NCBI RefSeq assembly: GCF_002911015.1
Contig: NZ_KZ626858.1
Location: forward strand, 1 to 64,000
Length of the DNA: 64,000 nt
Origin: Streptomyces populi
GTDB taxonomy: Bacteria > Actinomycetota > Actinomycetes > Streptomycetales > Streptomycetaceae
Reading direction: 5' to 3'
Both the position numbers and the translations under genes were made by a program. Under the pieces are notes generated by a model that saw only the letters and a program-made list of their open reading frames with translations, was not told the origin of the DNA and searched no databases. Below are positions 16,802 through 26,014 of the stretch, one piece after another. Every line of letters starts with the position of its first letter. Position 1 is the stretch's first letter.

Positions 16802-19182
16802 CCGGTCCAGGTCCAGTCCGCGACCTCGGGGAGGTCGGTGCCGTGCTCGCGGATCCAGGCGGCGTGCCGGGAGCGCGCGTCGGCCATCTTCTGGCGCAGG
16901 GCGGCGGCGCGGACGCCGAGGCCGGGGACGCGGTCGACGACGTCCATGACCAGCCGGTAGCGGTCCATGTCGTTGCGGACGACCATGTCGAAGGGGGTCG
17001 TGGTGGTGCCCATCTCCTTGTAGCCGCGCACGTGGAGGTTCTTGTGGCCGGTGCGGCGGTAGGCGAGCCGGTGGACGAGCCAGGGATAGCCGTGGTAGGC
17101 GAAGATCACCGGCTTGTCCGTGGTGAACAGCCCGTCGTACTCGAAGTCGCTCATCCCGTGCGGGTGTTCCTCGCGCGGCAGCAGCCGGGTCATGTCGACG
17201 ACGTTGACGACCCGGACGGCGAGCCCGGGCAGATGGCGGCGCAGCAGGCCGGAGGCGGCGAGGACCTCCTGGGTGGGGACGTCGCCGGCGCAGGCGAGGA
17301 CGACGTCGGGGTCCCGGTCGCCGTCGGCCGTTCCCGCCCAGTCCCAGATGCCGGCGCCGCGGGCGCAGTGGGCGCGGGCCTGGTCCATGGACAGCCAGTC
17401 GAAGCAGGGCTGTTTGCCGGCGACGACGACGTTGACGTAGTCGCGGCTGCGCAGGACGTGGTCCGCCACGGACAGCAGGGTGTTGGCGTCCGGCGGGAGG
17501 TAGACGCGCACGACCTCGGGGCTCTTGTTGAGGACGTGGTCGACGAAGCCGGGGTCCTGGTGCGAGAAGCCGTTGTGGTCCTGGCGCCACACGTGCGAGG
17601 TGAGCAGGTAGTTGAGGGAGGCGATCGGGGCGCGCCAGTGCAGTTCGCGCGAGGTCCTCAGCCATTTGATGTGCTGGTTGACCATGGAGTCGACGATGTG
17701 CACGAACGCCTCGTAGCAGGAGAACAGGCCGTGCCGGCCGGTGAGGGTGTAGCCCTCCAGCCAGCCCTGGCAGGTGTGTTCGGAGAGGATCTCCATGACG
17801 CGGCCGTGCCGGTCGAGGTGTTCGTCCACCGGCAGGGTCCCCGCCTGCCAGGCCTTGCCGCTGGCGCCGAAGACGGCCTGGAGCCGGTTGGAGGCGGTCT
17901 CGTCGGGGCCGACCAGCCTGAAGTCACGGCGCTCGGAGGTCTTGTTCATGACGTCCTCGAGGAGCTCGCCGAGGACCCGGGTCGGCTCGTGCAGGGTGGT
18001 CCCGGGCTTGTCGACGGGGACGGCGAAGCGCTCCAGGGGCGGCAGCGGCAGGTCGCGCAGGAGGAGGCCGCCGTTGGCGTGCGGGGTGGCGCCGAGGCGC
18101 CGGGAGCCGTCGGGCACGCAGGCCAGGACATCGGCCACCGGCCGTCCCTCGGCGTCGAAGAGTTCCCCGGGCCGGTAGGAGCGCAGCCAGGCCTCCAACT
18201 GCCGCAGGTGTTCGGGGTTCTCACGGACCCCGGCCAAGGGGACCTGGTGGGCGCGCCAGGTGCCCTCGACGGGCTCGCCGTCGACCTCCGCGGGGCCGGT
18301 CCAGCCCTTGGGGGTGCGCAGCACGATCATGGGCCAGCGGGCGCGCTCGGTGACGCCCTCCTCGCGGGCGGTGCGCTGGAGCAGCGCGATGCGGTCGAGG
18401 GCGTCGTCCATCGCCGCGGCCATGGCGCGGTGGACCCGGTCGGGGTCGTCGCCGGTGACGTGGATCGGGTCGTGGCCGTATCCCCGCAGCAGTTCGTCGA
18501 GTTCGGCCTCCGGGAGCCGGGAGAGCACGGTCGGGTTCGCGATCTTGTAGCCGTTGAGGTGCAGGACCGGCAGGACGGCGCCGTCGTGCACCGGGTCGAG
18601 GAACTTGTTGGAGTGCCAGGACGCGGCGAGCGGTCCCGTCTCCGCCTCGCCGTCGCCGATCACGCAGGCGACCAGCAGGTCCGGGTTGTCGAAGGCCGCT
18701 CCGTAGGCGTGGGCGAGGGAGTAGCCGAGTTCGCCGCCCTCGTGGATGGAGCCGGGCGTCTCGGGGGCGACGTGGCTGGGCACTCCGCCGGGGAAGGAGA
18801 ACTGCCGGAACAGCTTCTCCATGCCTTCCGCGTCCCGGGGCACGGAAGGGTAGGTCCGGCTGTACGTGCCCTCGAGCCAGGAGTTCGCCAGCACGGCCGG
18901 GCCGCCGTGCCCGGGACCCCAGACGCACAGGGCGTCCAGGCCGCGGGCCTTGATCACCCGGTTGAGGTGGGTGTGGACCAGGTTGAGGCCGGGCGAGGTG
19001 CCCCAGTGGCCGAGCAGGCGGGGTTTGATGTGCGCGGGGGTCAGGGGCTCGGTGAGCAGCGGGTTGGCCAGCAGGTAGATCTGGCCCACGGCAAGGTAGT
19101 TGGCGGCACGCCAGTGGGCGTCCAGAGTGCGCAGTTCGTCGTCGGTCAGTACCGTGCTGTCCTGGTGTCCGGCCTTGGGCAT
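16798..19182 (-). CDS. xfp: xylulose-5-phosphate/fructose-6-phosphate phosphoketolase
   Basis: 794 aa, full length. This ThDP enzyme cleaves xylulose-5-P or fructose-6-P to acetyl phosphate. Motifs: [57 protein letters not shown] and the ThDP site [13 protein letters not shown]...[13 protein letters not shown] 19182 (GGAG 5 nt upstream) was chosen over ATG 19200, which lacks a ribosome site. It is divergent from ppk2, with GH65 downstream. Acetyl phosphate gives ATP without respiration, which suits the low-energy theme. Confidence 0.95.
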   Translation of the reverse strand: MPKAGHQDSTVLTDDELRTLDAHWRAANYLAVGQIYLLANPLLTEPLTPAHIKPRLLGHWGTSPGLNLVHTHLNRVIKARGLDALCVWGPGHGGPAVLANSWLEGTYSRTYPSVPRDAEGMEKLFRQFSFPGGVPSHVAPETPGSIHEGGELGYSLAHAYGAAFDNPDLLVACVIGDGEAETGPLAASWHSNKFLDPVHDGAVLPVLHLNGYKIANPTVLSRLPEAELDELLRGYGHDPIHVTGDDPDRVHRAMAAAMDDALDRIALLQRTAREEGVTERARWPMIVLRTPKGWTGPAEVDGEPVEGTWRAHQVPLAGVRENPEHLRQLEAWLRSYRPGELFDAEGRPVADVLACVPDGSRRLGATPHANGGLLLRDLPLPPLERFAVPVDKPGTTLHEPTRVLGELLEDVMNKTSERRDFRLVGPDETASNRLQAVFGASGKAWQAGTLPVDEHLDRHGRVMEILSEHTCQGWLEGYTLTGRHGLFSCYEAFVHIVDSMVNQHIKWLRTSRELHWRAPIASLNYLLTSHVWRQDHNGFSHQDPGFVDHVLNKSPEVVRVYLPPDANTLLSVADHVLRSRDYVNVVVAGKQPCFDWLSMDQARAHCARGAGIWDWAGTADGDRDPDVVLACAGDVPTQEVLAASGLLRRHLPGLAVRVVNVVDMTRLLPREEHPHGMSDFEYDGLFTTDKPVIFAYHGYPWLVHRLAYRRTGHKNLHVRGYKEMGTTTTPFDMVVRNDMDRYRLVMDVVDRVPGLGVRAAALRQKMADARSRHAAWIREHGTDLPEVADWTWTG

Positions 19183-19268
19183 GGTGACTCCGTGGGTCAT
19201 CGGGGCAGGTCGACGGGGCGGTTCATCGCAGCGCTTCACAGGAGGCGTGATCGGGTGGAGGAGGCGGC

Positions 19269-20072
19269 ATGGCCGACGGGAAGACGGCGAAGGTGCCGCT
19301 CGCGGCGTACGAGCGGGAACTGCTGCGGTTGCAGACGGAGCTGGTGAAGCTCCAGGAGTGGGTGCGGACGGAGGGCGCCCGGGTGGTGGTGGTCTTCGAG
19401 GGCCGGGACGCGGCGGGCAAGGGCGGCACGATCAAGCGGGTGGCGGAGCATCTGAACCCGCGCGTCGCGCGGATCGTGGCGCTGCCGAAGCCGACCGAGC
19501 GCGAACGCACCCAGTGGTACTTCCAGCGGTACGTGGAGCATCTGCCGGCCGCCGGGGAGATCGTGCTGTTCGACCGGAGCTGGTACAACCGTGCCGGGGT
19601 CGAGCACGTCATGGGCTTCTGCACGAAGGAGGAGCACCAGCTCTTCCTGCGGCAGTGCCCGATCTTCGAGCGCATGCTGGTGGAGGCGGGTGTGCTGCTG
19701 CGCAAGTACTGGTTCTCGGTGAGCGACGCCGAGCAGCAGAAGCGGTTCCGGCGCCGGCTGAAGGACCCGACGCGGCGCTGGAAGCTGTCCGCCATGGACC
19801 TGGAGTCGATCACCCGCTGGGAGGCGTACTCCCGGGCGAAGGACGAGATGCTGGTGCACACGGACATCGTCGAGGCGCCCTGGTTCGTGGTCGAGAGCGA
19901 CGACAAGCGCCGGGCCCGGCTGAACATGATCGCCCATCTGCTGTCCACGGTTCCGTACCGCGAGGTGCCGCCGCCGGTCCTGGAGCTGCCCGAGCGGCCG
20001 CCGTCGACGGGGTACGTCCGCCCGCCGCGTGATCTGCAGACCTTCGTCCCCGACCACGCGGCGGGCCTCTGA
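19269..20072 (+). CDS. ppk2: polyphosphate kinase 2 family protein
   Basis: 267 aa. Walker A GRDAAGKG (about residues 45-52), lid and Walker B region [17 protein letters not shown], then [16 protein letters not shown]. Such enzymes use polyphosphate to rephosphorylate nucleoside di- or monophosphates. GGAGGAGG precedes the ATG. It is divergent from phosphoketolase and its stop is only 5 nt from the stop of the facing USP gene. It offers a polyphosphate-based ATP or GTP supply during energy starvation. Confidence 0.93.
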   Translation: MADGKTAKVPLAAYERELLRLQTELVKLQEWVRTEGARVVVVFEGRDAAGKGGTIKRVAEHLNPRVARIVALPKPTERERTQWYFQRYVEHLPAAGEIVLFDRSWYNRAGVEHVMGFCTKEEHQLFLRQCPIFERMLVEAGVLLRKYWFSVSDAEQQKRFRRRLKDPTRRWKLSAMDLESITRWEAYSRAKDEMLVHTDIVEAPWFVVESDDKRRARLNMIAHLLSTVPYREVPPPVLELPERPPSTGYVRPPRDLQTFVPDHAAGL

Positions 20073-20077
20073 GGCGC

Positions 20078-20965
20078 TCATGCCCGCAGGGGCACGACGG
20101 CGACGGGGCAGGCCGCGTGGTGCAGGGCCGCGTGGGCGACCCGGCCGAGTTGCAGCCCGACGTGCCCGTGGCCGTCGTGCCGCCGGACCCCGACGACGAG
20201 CAGGTCGGCGGCCTCGGAGGCGTCGAGCAGCACCCTGCGGGCGGTCCCCTCGACGGTGCGCCGGCGCACGGTCGCCCCGGGGTGCTCGGCGGCGGCACCG
20301 CTCAGCGCCTCGTCGAGGATCTCCACCGCCCGCTGTTCGTGCGGCCTCTCGGGCCCGCCCGCCGTCAGCGGGTGTCCGGCGCTCTCGTGGGCGGGGCACC
20401 GCCAGGCCCGTACGGCCTCCAGCGCGACACCGCGTCCGGCCGCCTCCTCGAAGGCGAACCGCACGGCGGCCGAGCCGTGCGCGGGATCGCCGACACCGAG
20501 AACGACCCGCCGGTGACGGCCGTCGCGGGCCCGGTTGTCGTGGCTGCCGCGCAGCACGATCACCGGACAGTGGGCGCGGGCCGCGACGGTCAGGCTCACC
20601 GATCCGAGCAGCATCTCGGCGATGCCGCCGCGTCCGCGTGAGCCGAGCACCACGGCGGTGGCGTCCATGGCCTTCCTGAGCAGCGTGCCGACCGCGTCGT
20701 CGGGCACCACCTCGGTGGTGACCCGCACGGCGGCGTCACGGCGGCCGGCCCGCTCGGCGGCGGTCCGCAGGACGGCCTCGGCCATCGTGCGCTCCGCGCT
20801 CCCGCGGGGCCCCTCGGCGAGGGCTTCGCCTTCGTAGCGTTCCCAGAGCGAGGCGTACACCAGGCGCAGCGGCAGTCCGCGCAGGGCTGCCTCGTCCGTG
20901 GCCCAGTCCACGGCGCGCAGGGCGAGCTCGGACCCGTCGACGCCCACGACGAGGGGCAGGTCCAC
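20078..20965 (-). CDS. universal stress protein, tandem USP domains
   Basis: 295 aa with two USP domains, beginning LPLVVGVDGSELALRAVDWA, with ATP-loop motifs GSRGRGGIAEMLLGSVS and, in the second half, GVRRHDGHGHVGLQLGRVA. The second loop is the more degenerate. The GTG start lies 5 nt after the adh stop and its ribosome site (AAGGGAGC) is inside the end of adh, so translation is probably coupled. Third gene of the USP-adh-USP operon. Confidence 0.9.
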   Translation of the reverse strand: MDLPLVVGVDGSELALRAVDWATDEAALRGLPLRLVYASLWERYEGEALAEGPRGSAERTMAEAVLRTAAERAGRRDAAVRVTTEVVPDDAVGTLLRKAMDATAVVLGSRGRGGIAEMLLGSVSLTVAARAHCPVIVLRGSHDNRARDGRHRRVVLGVGDPAHGSAAVRFAFEEAAGRGVALEAVRAWRCPAHESAGHPLTAGGPERPHEQRAVEILDEALSGAAAEHPGATVRRRTVEGTARRVLLDASEAADLLVVGVRRHDGHGHVGLQLGRVAHAALHHAACPVAVVPLRA

Positions 20966-20970
20966 CGCGG

Positions 20971-21993
20971 TCAGCTCCCTTCGCCGAAGTCGAAGACGAT
21001 CCGGGCCTGGATCCGGCCGTGCAGCACCTCGTCGATGGACTCGTTGACCGCGCTCAGCGGGCGGGACTCACGGATGACCCTGGTGCGGCCCGCGGCGTGC
21101 AGGTCGAACACCTCGGCCAGGTCCTGCCGGGTGCCGACGATGGAGCCGATCACGGAGGTGCCGTTCAGGACGGTCTCGAAGATGGGGACCTGGATCGTGC
21201 CGTGCGCCGGCATGGCGACCATGACGAGCTTCCCGCCGCGCCGCAGCCCCGTGTACACCGCGGAGAAGGCCTCCTCGTCGACGGCGAGCGCGAGCGCCGC
21301 GTGGGCTCCGCCGTGGCCGCGCAGGACCTCGCCGGGGTCCTCCTTGCGGGCGTCGATCACGATGTCGGCGCCGAGTTCCGCGGCGAGTTCGAGTTTGTCG
21401 TCGGTGACGTCGACCGCCGCGACGGTCGCCCCGGCGATCTTGGCGTACTGCAGGGCGAGATGGCCGAGTCCGCCCACGCCGGAGACGGCGACGAGCTGGC
21501 TGGGCCGGACGTCGGCGACCTTCAGTGCCTTGTACGTGGTGACGCCGGCGCAGGTGAGCGGGGCCGCGTCGAGCGGGTCGATGCCGTCGGGCACCGGCTG
21601 GGCGAAGTCGGCCCAGGCGAGCATCTTCTCGGCGTAGCCGCCGTCACACCCGTAACCGGTGTTGACCTGCTGCTCGCACAGGGTCTCCCAGCCGGAGAGG
21701 CAGTGCTCGCAGCGTCCGCACGCCTTGCCGAGCCAGGGCACGGCGACCCGCTGTCCCACCCTCAGATGGGTGACGCCGTCGCCCAGCGCCTCGACCAGGC
21801 CGACGCCCTCGTGCCCGGGGACGAACGGCGGGTTCGGCTTGACCGGCCAGTCTCCGTGGGCGGCATGGATGTCGGTGTGGCAGAGCCCGGAGGCCTCCAG
21901 GCGGATGCGGACCTGGCCGGGGCCGGGCTCGGGGTCCGGGCGGTCCTCGATGACCAGCGGTTCACCGAACGCTCGTACGACTGCTGCTCTCAT
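20971..21993 (-). CDS. adhP: zinc-dependent alcohol dehydrogenase (AdhP type)
   Basis: 340 aa, single-domain-length MDR family. Catalytic zinc ligands: Cys in SGLCHTDIH, the GHEGVG glutamate, and a later Cys in LTCAGVTTYKAL. Structural zinc: CGRCEHCLSGWETLC, all four Cys present. NAD-binding motif SGVGGLGHLALQYAK. Likely interconverts ethanol and acetaldehyde, a route to regenerate NAD+ when respiration is limited. AAGGAGAG precedes the ATG. It sits between two USP genes in one transcription unit under the 23.04-23.07 kb boxes. Confidence 0.93.
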   Translation of the reverse strand: MRAAVVRAFGEPLVIEDRPDPEPGPGQVRIRLEASGLCHTDIHAAHGDWPVKPNPPFVPGHEGVGLVEALGDGVTHLRVGQRVAVPWLGKACGRCEHCLSGWETLCEQQVNTGYGCDGGYAEKMLAWADFAQPVPDGIDPLDAAPLTCAGVTTYKALKVADVRPSQLVAVSGVGGLGHLALQYAKIAGATVAAVDVTDDKLELAAELGADIVIDARKEDPGEVLRGHGGAHAALALAVDEEAFSAVYTGLRRGGKLVMVAMPAHGTIQVPIFETVLNGTSVIGSIVGTRQDLAEVFDLHAAGRTRVIRESRPLSAVNESIDEVLHGRIQARIVFDFGEGS

Positions 21994-22056
21994 GGGATGT
22001 CTCTCCTTGCGCGGCCGGGCCCGGTCGGTACCGGATCCGGGAGCGGACCGTGGTGC

Positions 22057-22962
22057 TCACGGGTGCGGGACGACGGCGACGGGGGCGGTGGCGTGGTGGA
22101 GCACGGCGTGCGTGACGGGCCCGATGTGGGCGCCGAGCGCGGCCTTGCGGATCCGGCGGCCCACGACCACGAGCGAGGCTTCCCGGGAGGCGTCCACGAG
22201 GTGGTTGGCGGGCTTCCCCGACAGGGAGTCCTCGACGATCTCGACGGCCGGGTACTTCTCGCGCCAGGTCCGCAGGGCCGCCGTCATGGCGGCGGCGTCC
22301 TCGGCCGCCAGCCGGGCGGTCATCTTCAGGTCCGGGGGCAGCCCGTAGGCGATGTAGGGCGGCTCGTTCCAGGAGTGCACGACCCGCAGCGCCGTGGCGC
22401 GCAGGAGGGCCGCCTCGAAGGCGAAGCCGATCAGCGCGTCGTCCGGGCGGCTCGTGTCGAGTCCGAGCACGACGGGGCGGAAGGGCGCGGCGGCGGACGG
22501 GACGCCCGTCGGATCCGGCAGGTGCTCGTCGGCGGCCTGCTCACCGGCGCGTACGAAGACCACGGGACGTCCGGCGTGCGCCGCGACGGCCAGCCCGACC
22601 GAGCCGACCATGAAACCGCCCGCGCCGCTGAGCCCGCGGGTGCCGAGGACCAGGAGTTCGGCGTCGTCCGCGGCTTTCAGCAGTTCCTCGGCCGGCCGGC
22701 CCGTGAGCTGTTCGGTGGTGACGTCGACTCCCGGGTGCCGCAGCCGTACCCCTTCGGCGGCTTCGCGCGGGATCCGTTCGCTCCAGTGCTGGTGGGTCTC
22801 GGCTCCCAGCAGCGGTGCCTGGGCCATGGGGTCCGGGGCCGGCTCCCACACGTTGACCAGCCTGACCGGCAGGGCGCGCAGCCGTGCCTCGCGGGCGGCC
22901 CATTCGGCGGCCGCGCGGCTCTCGGGAGAACCGTCGAGGCCTACGGTGACGGTGCGGGGCAT
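22057..22962 (-). CDS. universal stress protein, tandem USP domains
   Basis: 301 aa from the ATG at 22962, which has AGGAGGTGG upstream; the open frame extends further but is low-complexity. First domain RTVTVGLDGSPESRAAAEWA ends at GTRGLSGAGGFMVGSVGLAV; second ends GRRIRKAALGAHIGPVTHAV. The C-terminal segment is close to that of the 10976-11860 product (LVVVGRR...HIGPVT.AVLHH..APVAVVPH), so these two look like paralogues. First gene of the USP-adh-USP operon. Confidence 0.92.
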   Translation of the reverse strand: MPRTVTVGLDGSPESRAAAEWAAREARLRALPVRLVNVWEPAPDPMAQAPLLGAETHQHWSERIPREAAEGVRLRHPGVDVTTEQLTGRPAEELLKAADDAELLVLGTRGLSGAGGFMVGSVGLAVAAHAGRPVVFVRAGEQAADEHLPDPTGVPSAAAPFRPVVLGLDTSRPDDALIGFAFEAALLRATALRVVHSWNEPPYIAYGLPPDLKMTARLAAEDAAAMTAALRTWREKYPAVEIVEDSLSGKPANHLVDASREASLVVVGRRIRKAALGAHIGPVTHAVLHHATAPVAVVPHP

Positions 22963-23035
22963 GGTGTCCACCTCCTGGGTCGACGGCCCGGTCGGGTCCG
23001 GTTCCAGCGTCGTGCCCGGACAGCCGGGCGGGGCA

Positions 23036-23070
23036 GGGGCCACAGGTCCCCGACGGAGGCCGTTCGGCCC
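23036..23070. promoter_or_regulatory. paired DosR-like boxes (USP-adh-USP operon)
   Basis: GGGGCC-ACA-GGTCCC (23036-23050) and AGGCC-GTTC-GGCCC (23057-23070), centres about 20.5 bp apart, 75-110 nt upstream of the operon's first ATG. The layout is nearly identical to 11919-11953. Confidence 0.65.
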
Positions 23071-23114
23071 TGTGCGGGCGGTCCGGCCGTGCCGGTGAGG
23101 CCCGCCGGGGCGGC

Positions 23115-23325
23115 GCGTGGACGAGGTGACGGTCGACGAGCGGATTCACCGACGCGCCCGGCGAGCCGTCGGACAGGCGCCGGGCGGGCGGCCGTCCGGC
23201 GACCCGTGTCAGCCCCGTCATCACAGTGCCCGCGACCGCGGGGATCCGCAGCGCGATACCGCCGATCAGGGCCGGTCCGAACATCTTGTCGAGGAAGGCC
23301 CGCAGGAAGACGAACCCGTCGGCGG
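23115..23325 (-). pseudogene. relic of a DoxX-family membrane protein
   Basis: Translated on the minus strand, this stretch gives GFVFLRAFLDKMFG joined directly to PALIGGIALRIPAVAGTVM, then SVNPLVDRHLVHA. These match, as I recall them, the first helix, third helix and C-terminal NPLVDYH region of streptomycete DoxX proteins, with the middle and both ends missing. No start codon or intact frame remains. It reads as an internally deleted remnant, not a working gene. Confidence 0.6.
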
Positions 23326-23672
23326 ACGTGGCCCCGCGAGGGCGTACGGACGGAACACCGTGGCCGAGGTGGTCCCTTCGAGGGTACCGGGGACGCGGGG
23401 CCGCCGCCCGGCACGGATCCCCTCCCCCGCGGCACACGCCGTGCCCGCTGCCGGAGGACCGCGCTCCGGGCTGAACGGCCCCTTCCCGTGGGCCTGTCGG
23501 GGTGACGGCCCGGCACGGCAACCGGTGTCCCGCCAGGCCCGGGCCGGCCGTGTGGGCCCCGCACGACTCCGTGTGGAACCCGTCCGGGTTGTGCATGATC
23601 TCTTCCAGGACCCCGGGTGGGGTCGGTACGCCGGATCGGCACACGCCACGACGACAGCGGGAGACCCCTTCG
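23326..23672. other. non-coding spacer before the organosulfur genes
   Basis: About 350 nt with no gene. It holds GC-rich low-complexity sequence and, near the end, TTGTGCATGATC and CCCCGGGTGGGG (23612-23623). No confident promoter or operator was assigned. Confidence 0.35.
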
Positions 23673-24746
23673 ATGACCGTCCCACCGCATCCGCTCGTCG
23701 CCACGGCCCGGGAACTGGCGGACCGGGTGCTGGCGCCCCTGGCGGAACGTGTGGACCGGGACGGCATGCCCGCGAGCAGCATCGAGGCCGTGAAGCGGTC
23801 GGGGCTGCTCGGGATCGGTGCCCCGGTCGAGGACGGCGGTTCGGCGGCGCCCGCCGCGGTGGTCCGGGAGACCGCGGAGATCCTGGCCGGGGCGTGCTGT
23901 TCGACCTGGTTCGTGCAGACCCAGCACCACACCCCGGTGGCGACCCTGGTGAGGAGCGCCCTTCCGGTACGGGAGCGTCTGCTGGGTCCGCTCGCGCGCG
24001 GGGAGCTGCTCTCCGGTGTCGCGTACGCCCAGTTGCGTGCCCATCCGCGCGTCCCGGTGCGGGTCACGCGCGAGCGCGGCGGCTGGCGTTTCGACGGGAC
24101 GGTCCCCTGGTACACCGGCTGGGGGCTGAACGACGTCATGCTGCTGGCGGGGGTGACGGATGCGGACGAGGCGCTGTTCGCGTTCACCGAGGCGCGTGAG
24201 CAGCCGGGGCTGCGGCCGTCCCCGCCGATGCGGCTCGCGGCGCTCACCGCGTCCCGGACGGTCTCGCTGGAACTGGACGGGCTGTGGCTGCCCGACGAAG
24301 CGGTGGCGCTGCGCACCCCGTACGAGTCCTGGGCGGTCACCGACCGGCCCAGGAACACCAACGCCTCACCGGCCGTCTTCGGGGTCACGGCGGCGGCGAT
24401 CGGCCTGCTGGGGGACGATCCCCCGGCGCGGCGGACGGCCGAGGCGCTGCGGGCACGTCTCGACGAGGTCAGACGGCGGGCCTACGAACTCGCCGACCAC
24501 CCGGTGCCCACCGAGCGGATCGAGGAACGCCTGGAGTGCAAGACACGGGCGTACGACGTGATGCGGGCGGCCACCACGGCGGCGGTCGTGGCCGGCGGCG
24601 GGCGGGCGATGGATCTGCGCAGCCCGGCCCAACGCCTCGCGCGCGAGGGGATGTTCCTGCTGGTGCAGGGGCAGACGGCCCAGGTGCGCACCGCGCACCT
24701 GGGGGCGCTGGGCCCGTCCGGACCGGACGCTCCGCTCAGCCGGTGA
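23673..24746 (+). CDS. acyl-CoA dehydrogenase-like flavoprotein (SfnB/DszC type)
   Basis: 357 aa. N-terminal alpha domain (ATARELADRVLAPLAERVDR), a beta-domain, and a C-terminal helical domain with VVAGGGRAMDLRSPAQRLAR. This is the fold of acyl-CoA dehydrogenases, but genes of this size next to ssuD/ssuE usually encode FMNH2-dependent desulfurising monooxygenases. The clear catalytic base of acyl-CoA dehydrogenases was not seen. GGGAG precedes the ATG. It converges on ssuD with an 11-nt overlap of the coding ends. Confidence 0.75.
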   Translation: MTVPPHPLVATARELADRVLAPLAERVDRDGMPASSIEAVKRSGLLGIGAPVEDGGSAAPAAVVRETAEILAGACCSTWFVQTQHHTPVATLVRSALPVRERLLGPLARGELLSGVAYAQLRAHPRVPVRVTRERGGWRFDGTVPWYTGWGLNDVMLLAGVTDADEALFAFTEAREQPGLRPSPPMRLAALTASRTVSLELDGLWLPDEAVALRTPYESWAVTDRPRNTNASPAVFGVTAAAIGLLGDDPPARRTAEALRARLDEVRRRAYELADHPVPTERIEERLECKTRAYDVMRAATTAAVVAGGGRAMDLRSPAQRLAREGMFLLVQGQTAQVRTAHLGALGPSGPDAPLSR

Positions 24747-25878
24747 AGGGCACCTGGACGGCGGGGGCGGGCGGCGCGGCGGACGGGTGCCGCCACAGGC
24801 CCCGCGCGGCGAGGCGGGGCAGGACGCCCTCGCCGAACCAGTAGGCCTCCTCCAGGTGCGGGTAGCCGGAGAGCACGAACTCGTCGATGCCGAGGGCGTG
24901 GTACTCCTCGATCCGCTCGGCCACCTCCTCGTGGCTGCCGACCAGGGCGGTGCCCGCTCCACCGCGCACCAGACCGATGCCGGCCCACAGATTGGGGTGG
25001 ATCTCCAGTCCGTCCCGGCTGCCGCCGTGCAGCGCGAGCATCCGCCGCTGCCCCTGCGACTCGCTGCGGGCGAGCCCCGCCTGCACGGACCGTACGGTCG
25101 CCGGGTCGAAGCCGTCGAGGAGCCGGTGGGCCTCGGCCCAGGCCTGCTCGGAGGTGTCGCGCGTGATGACGTGGAGCCGGATGCCGAACCGCGGGTTCCG
25201 CCCCTCCCGGGCCGCGAGCCCGCGGATCCAGGCGATCTTCTCGGCGACCTGGGAAGGCGGTTCGCCCCAGGTGAGGTAGGCGTCGGCGTGGCGGGCGGCG
25301 ACCTCACCGGCGGCGGGCGAGGAGCCGCCGAAGTAGATCTCCGGGACCGGGTCGGGAACCCGGGTGAGCCGGGCGTCCTCGACCCTCAGGTGCTCGCCGG
25401 TCAGGTCGACGGTCTTCCCGTCCCACAACTCCCTCACGATCTGAAGGAATTCGCCGGTACGGCGGTACCTGGCGTCCTTGTCGAGGAAGTCGCCGTACGC
25501 GCGCTGCTCGTGGCTCTCCCCGCCGGTCACCACGTTGAGCAGCAGCCGCCCGCCGCTGTGGCGCTGGAAGGTGGAGGCCATCTGCGCGGCGAGCGTGGGC
25601 GACACGAAGCCCGGCCGGAAGGCCACGAGGAACTTCAGCCGCTCCGTGCGCTGGCTGACCATCGCGGTCGTCAGCCACGCGTCCTCGCACCAGGCGCCGG
25701 TCGGGGTGAGGGCGCCCACGAACCCCAGGTCCTCCGCCGCGCGGGCGATCTGGCTCAGATAGGCGACGGTCGGCGGCCGGTCCCCTCCGGAGGCGGTGGC
25801 GGGAGTGCCGTGGCCGCCGCCGACGACATGACGGCTGTCTCCGTTGGTGGGCAGGAACCAGTGGAAGGTGAGGGACAC
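24736..25878 (-). CDS. ssuD: FMNH2-dependent alkanesulfonate monooxygenase (SsuD family)
   Basis: 380 aa, LLM-class (luciferase-like) enzyme. SLTFHWFLPTNGDSRHVVGG at the start, then NVVTGGESHEQRAYGD and FGGSSPAAGEVAARHADAYL are typical SsuD segments. It releases sulfite from organosulfonates using reduced FMN, presumably from the neighbouring SsuE. The GTG at 25878 was chosen (GGAG 9 nt upstream); the open frame beyond it runs through a tandem repeat and is not coding. The sulfonate ABC transporter genes are not in the window. Confidence 0.92.
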   Translation of the reverse strand: MSLTFHWFLPTNGDSRHVVGGGHGTPATASGGDRPPTVAYLSQIARAAEDLGFVGALTPTGAWCEDAWLTTAMVSQRTERLKFLVAFRPGFVSPTLAAQMASTFQRHSGGRLLLNVVTGGESHEQRAYGDFLDKDARYRRTGEFLQIVRELWDGKTVDLTGEHLRVEDARLTRVPDPVPEIYFGGSSPAAGEVAARHADAYLTWGEPPSQVAEKIAWIRGLAAREGRNPRFGIRLHVITRDTSEQAWAEAHRLLDGFDPATVRSVQAGLARSESQGQRRMLALHGGSRDGLEIHPNLWAGIGLVRGGAGTALVGSHEEVAERIEEYHALGIDEFVLSGYPHLEEAYWFGEGVLPRLAARGLWRHPSAAPPAPAVQVPFTG

Positions 25879-25959
25879 GGCGGAGTTCTCCGATCGTGGG
25901 GCCCGGTGGCGGGGGAGCCGTCGGACGGTGGCGGGAGAGGCGGCGGCAGCCGTGCCTCT

Positions 25960-26012
25960 GCGGCGTCGGCGGTCGCTTCTACGGCGTCGGCGGTCGCTTC
26001 TGCGGTCGTCGG
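25960..26012. repeat. 21-bp tandem repeat between ssuE and ssuD
   Basis: CGGCGTCGGCGGTCGCTTCT plus one base, two full units and a partial third, filling the spacer from the ssuE stop toward ssuD. Confidence 0.85.
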
Positions 26013-26014
26013 CC

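Noticed and set aside
16696..19347. 883-codon plus-strand frame opposite phosphoketolase
   Set aside because: Shadow of the phosphoketolase gene; begins inside the 12-bp tandem repeat.
22017..22031. Possible DosR-like box GGGCC-N5-GGTAC before adhP
   Set aside because: Spacer and right arm do not fit the consensus, and adhP is probably transcribed from the upstream USP promoter.
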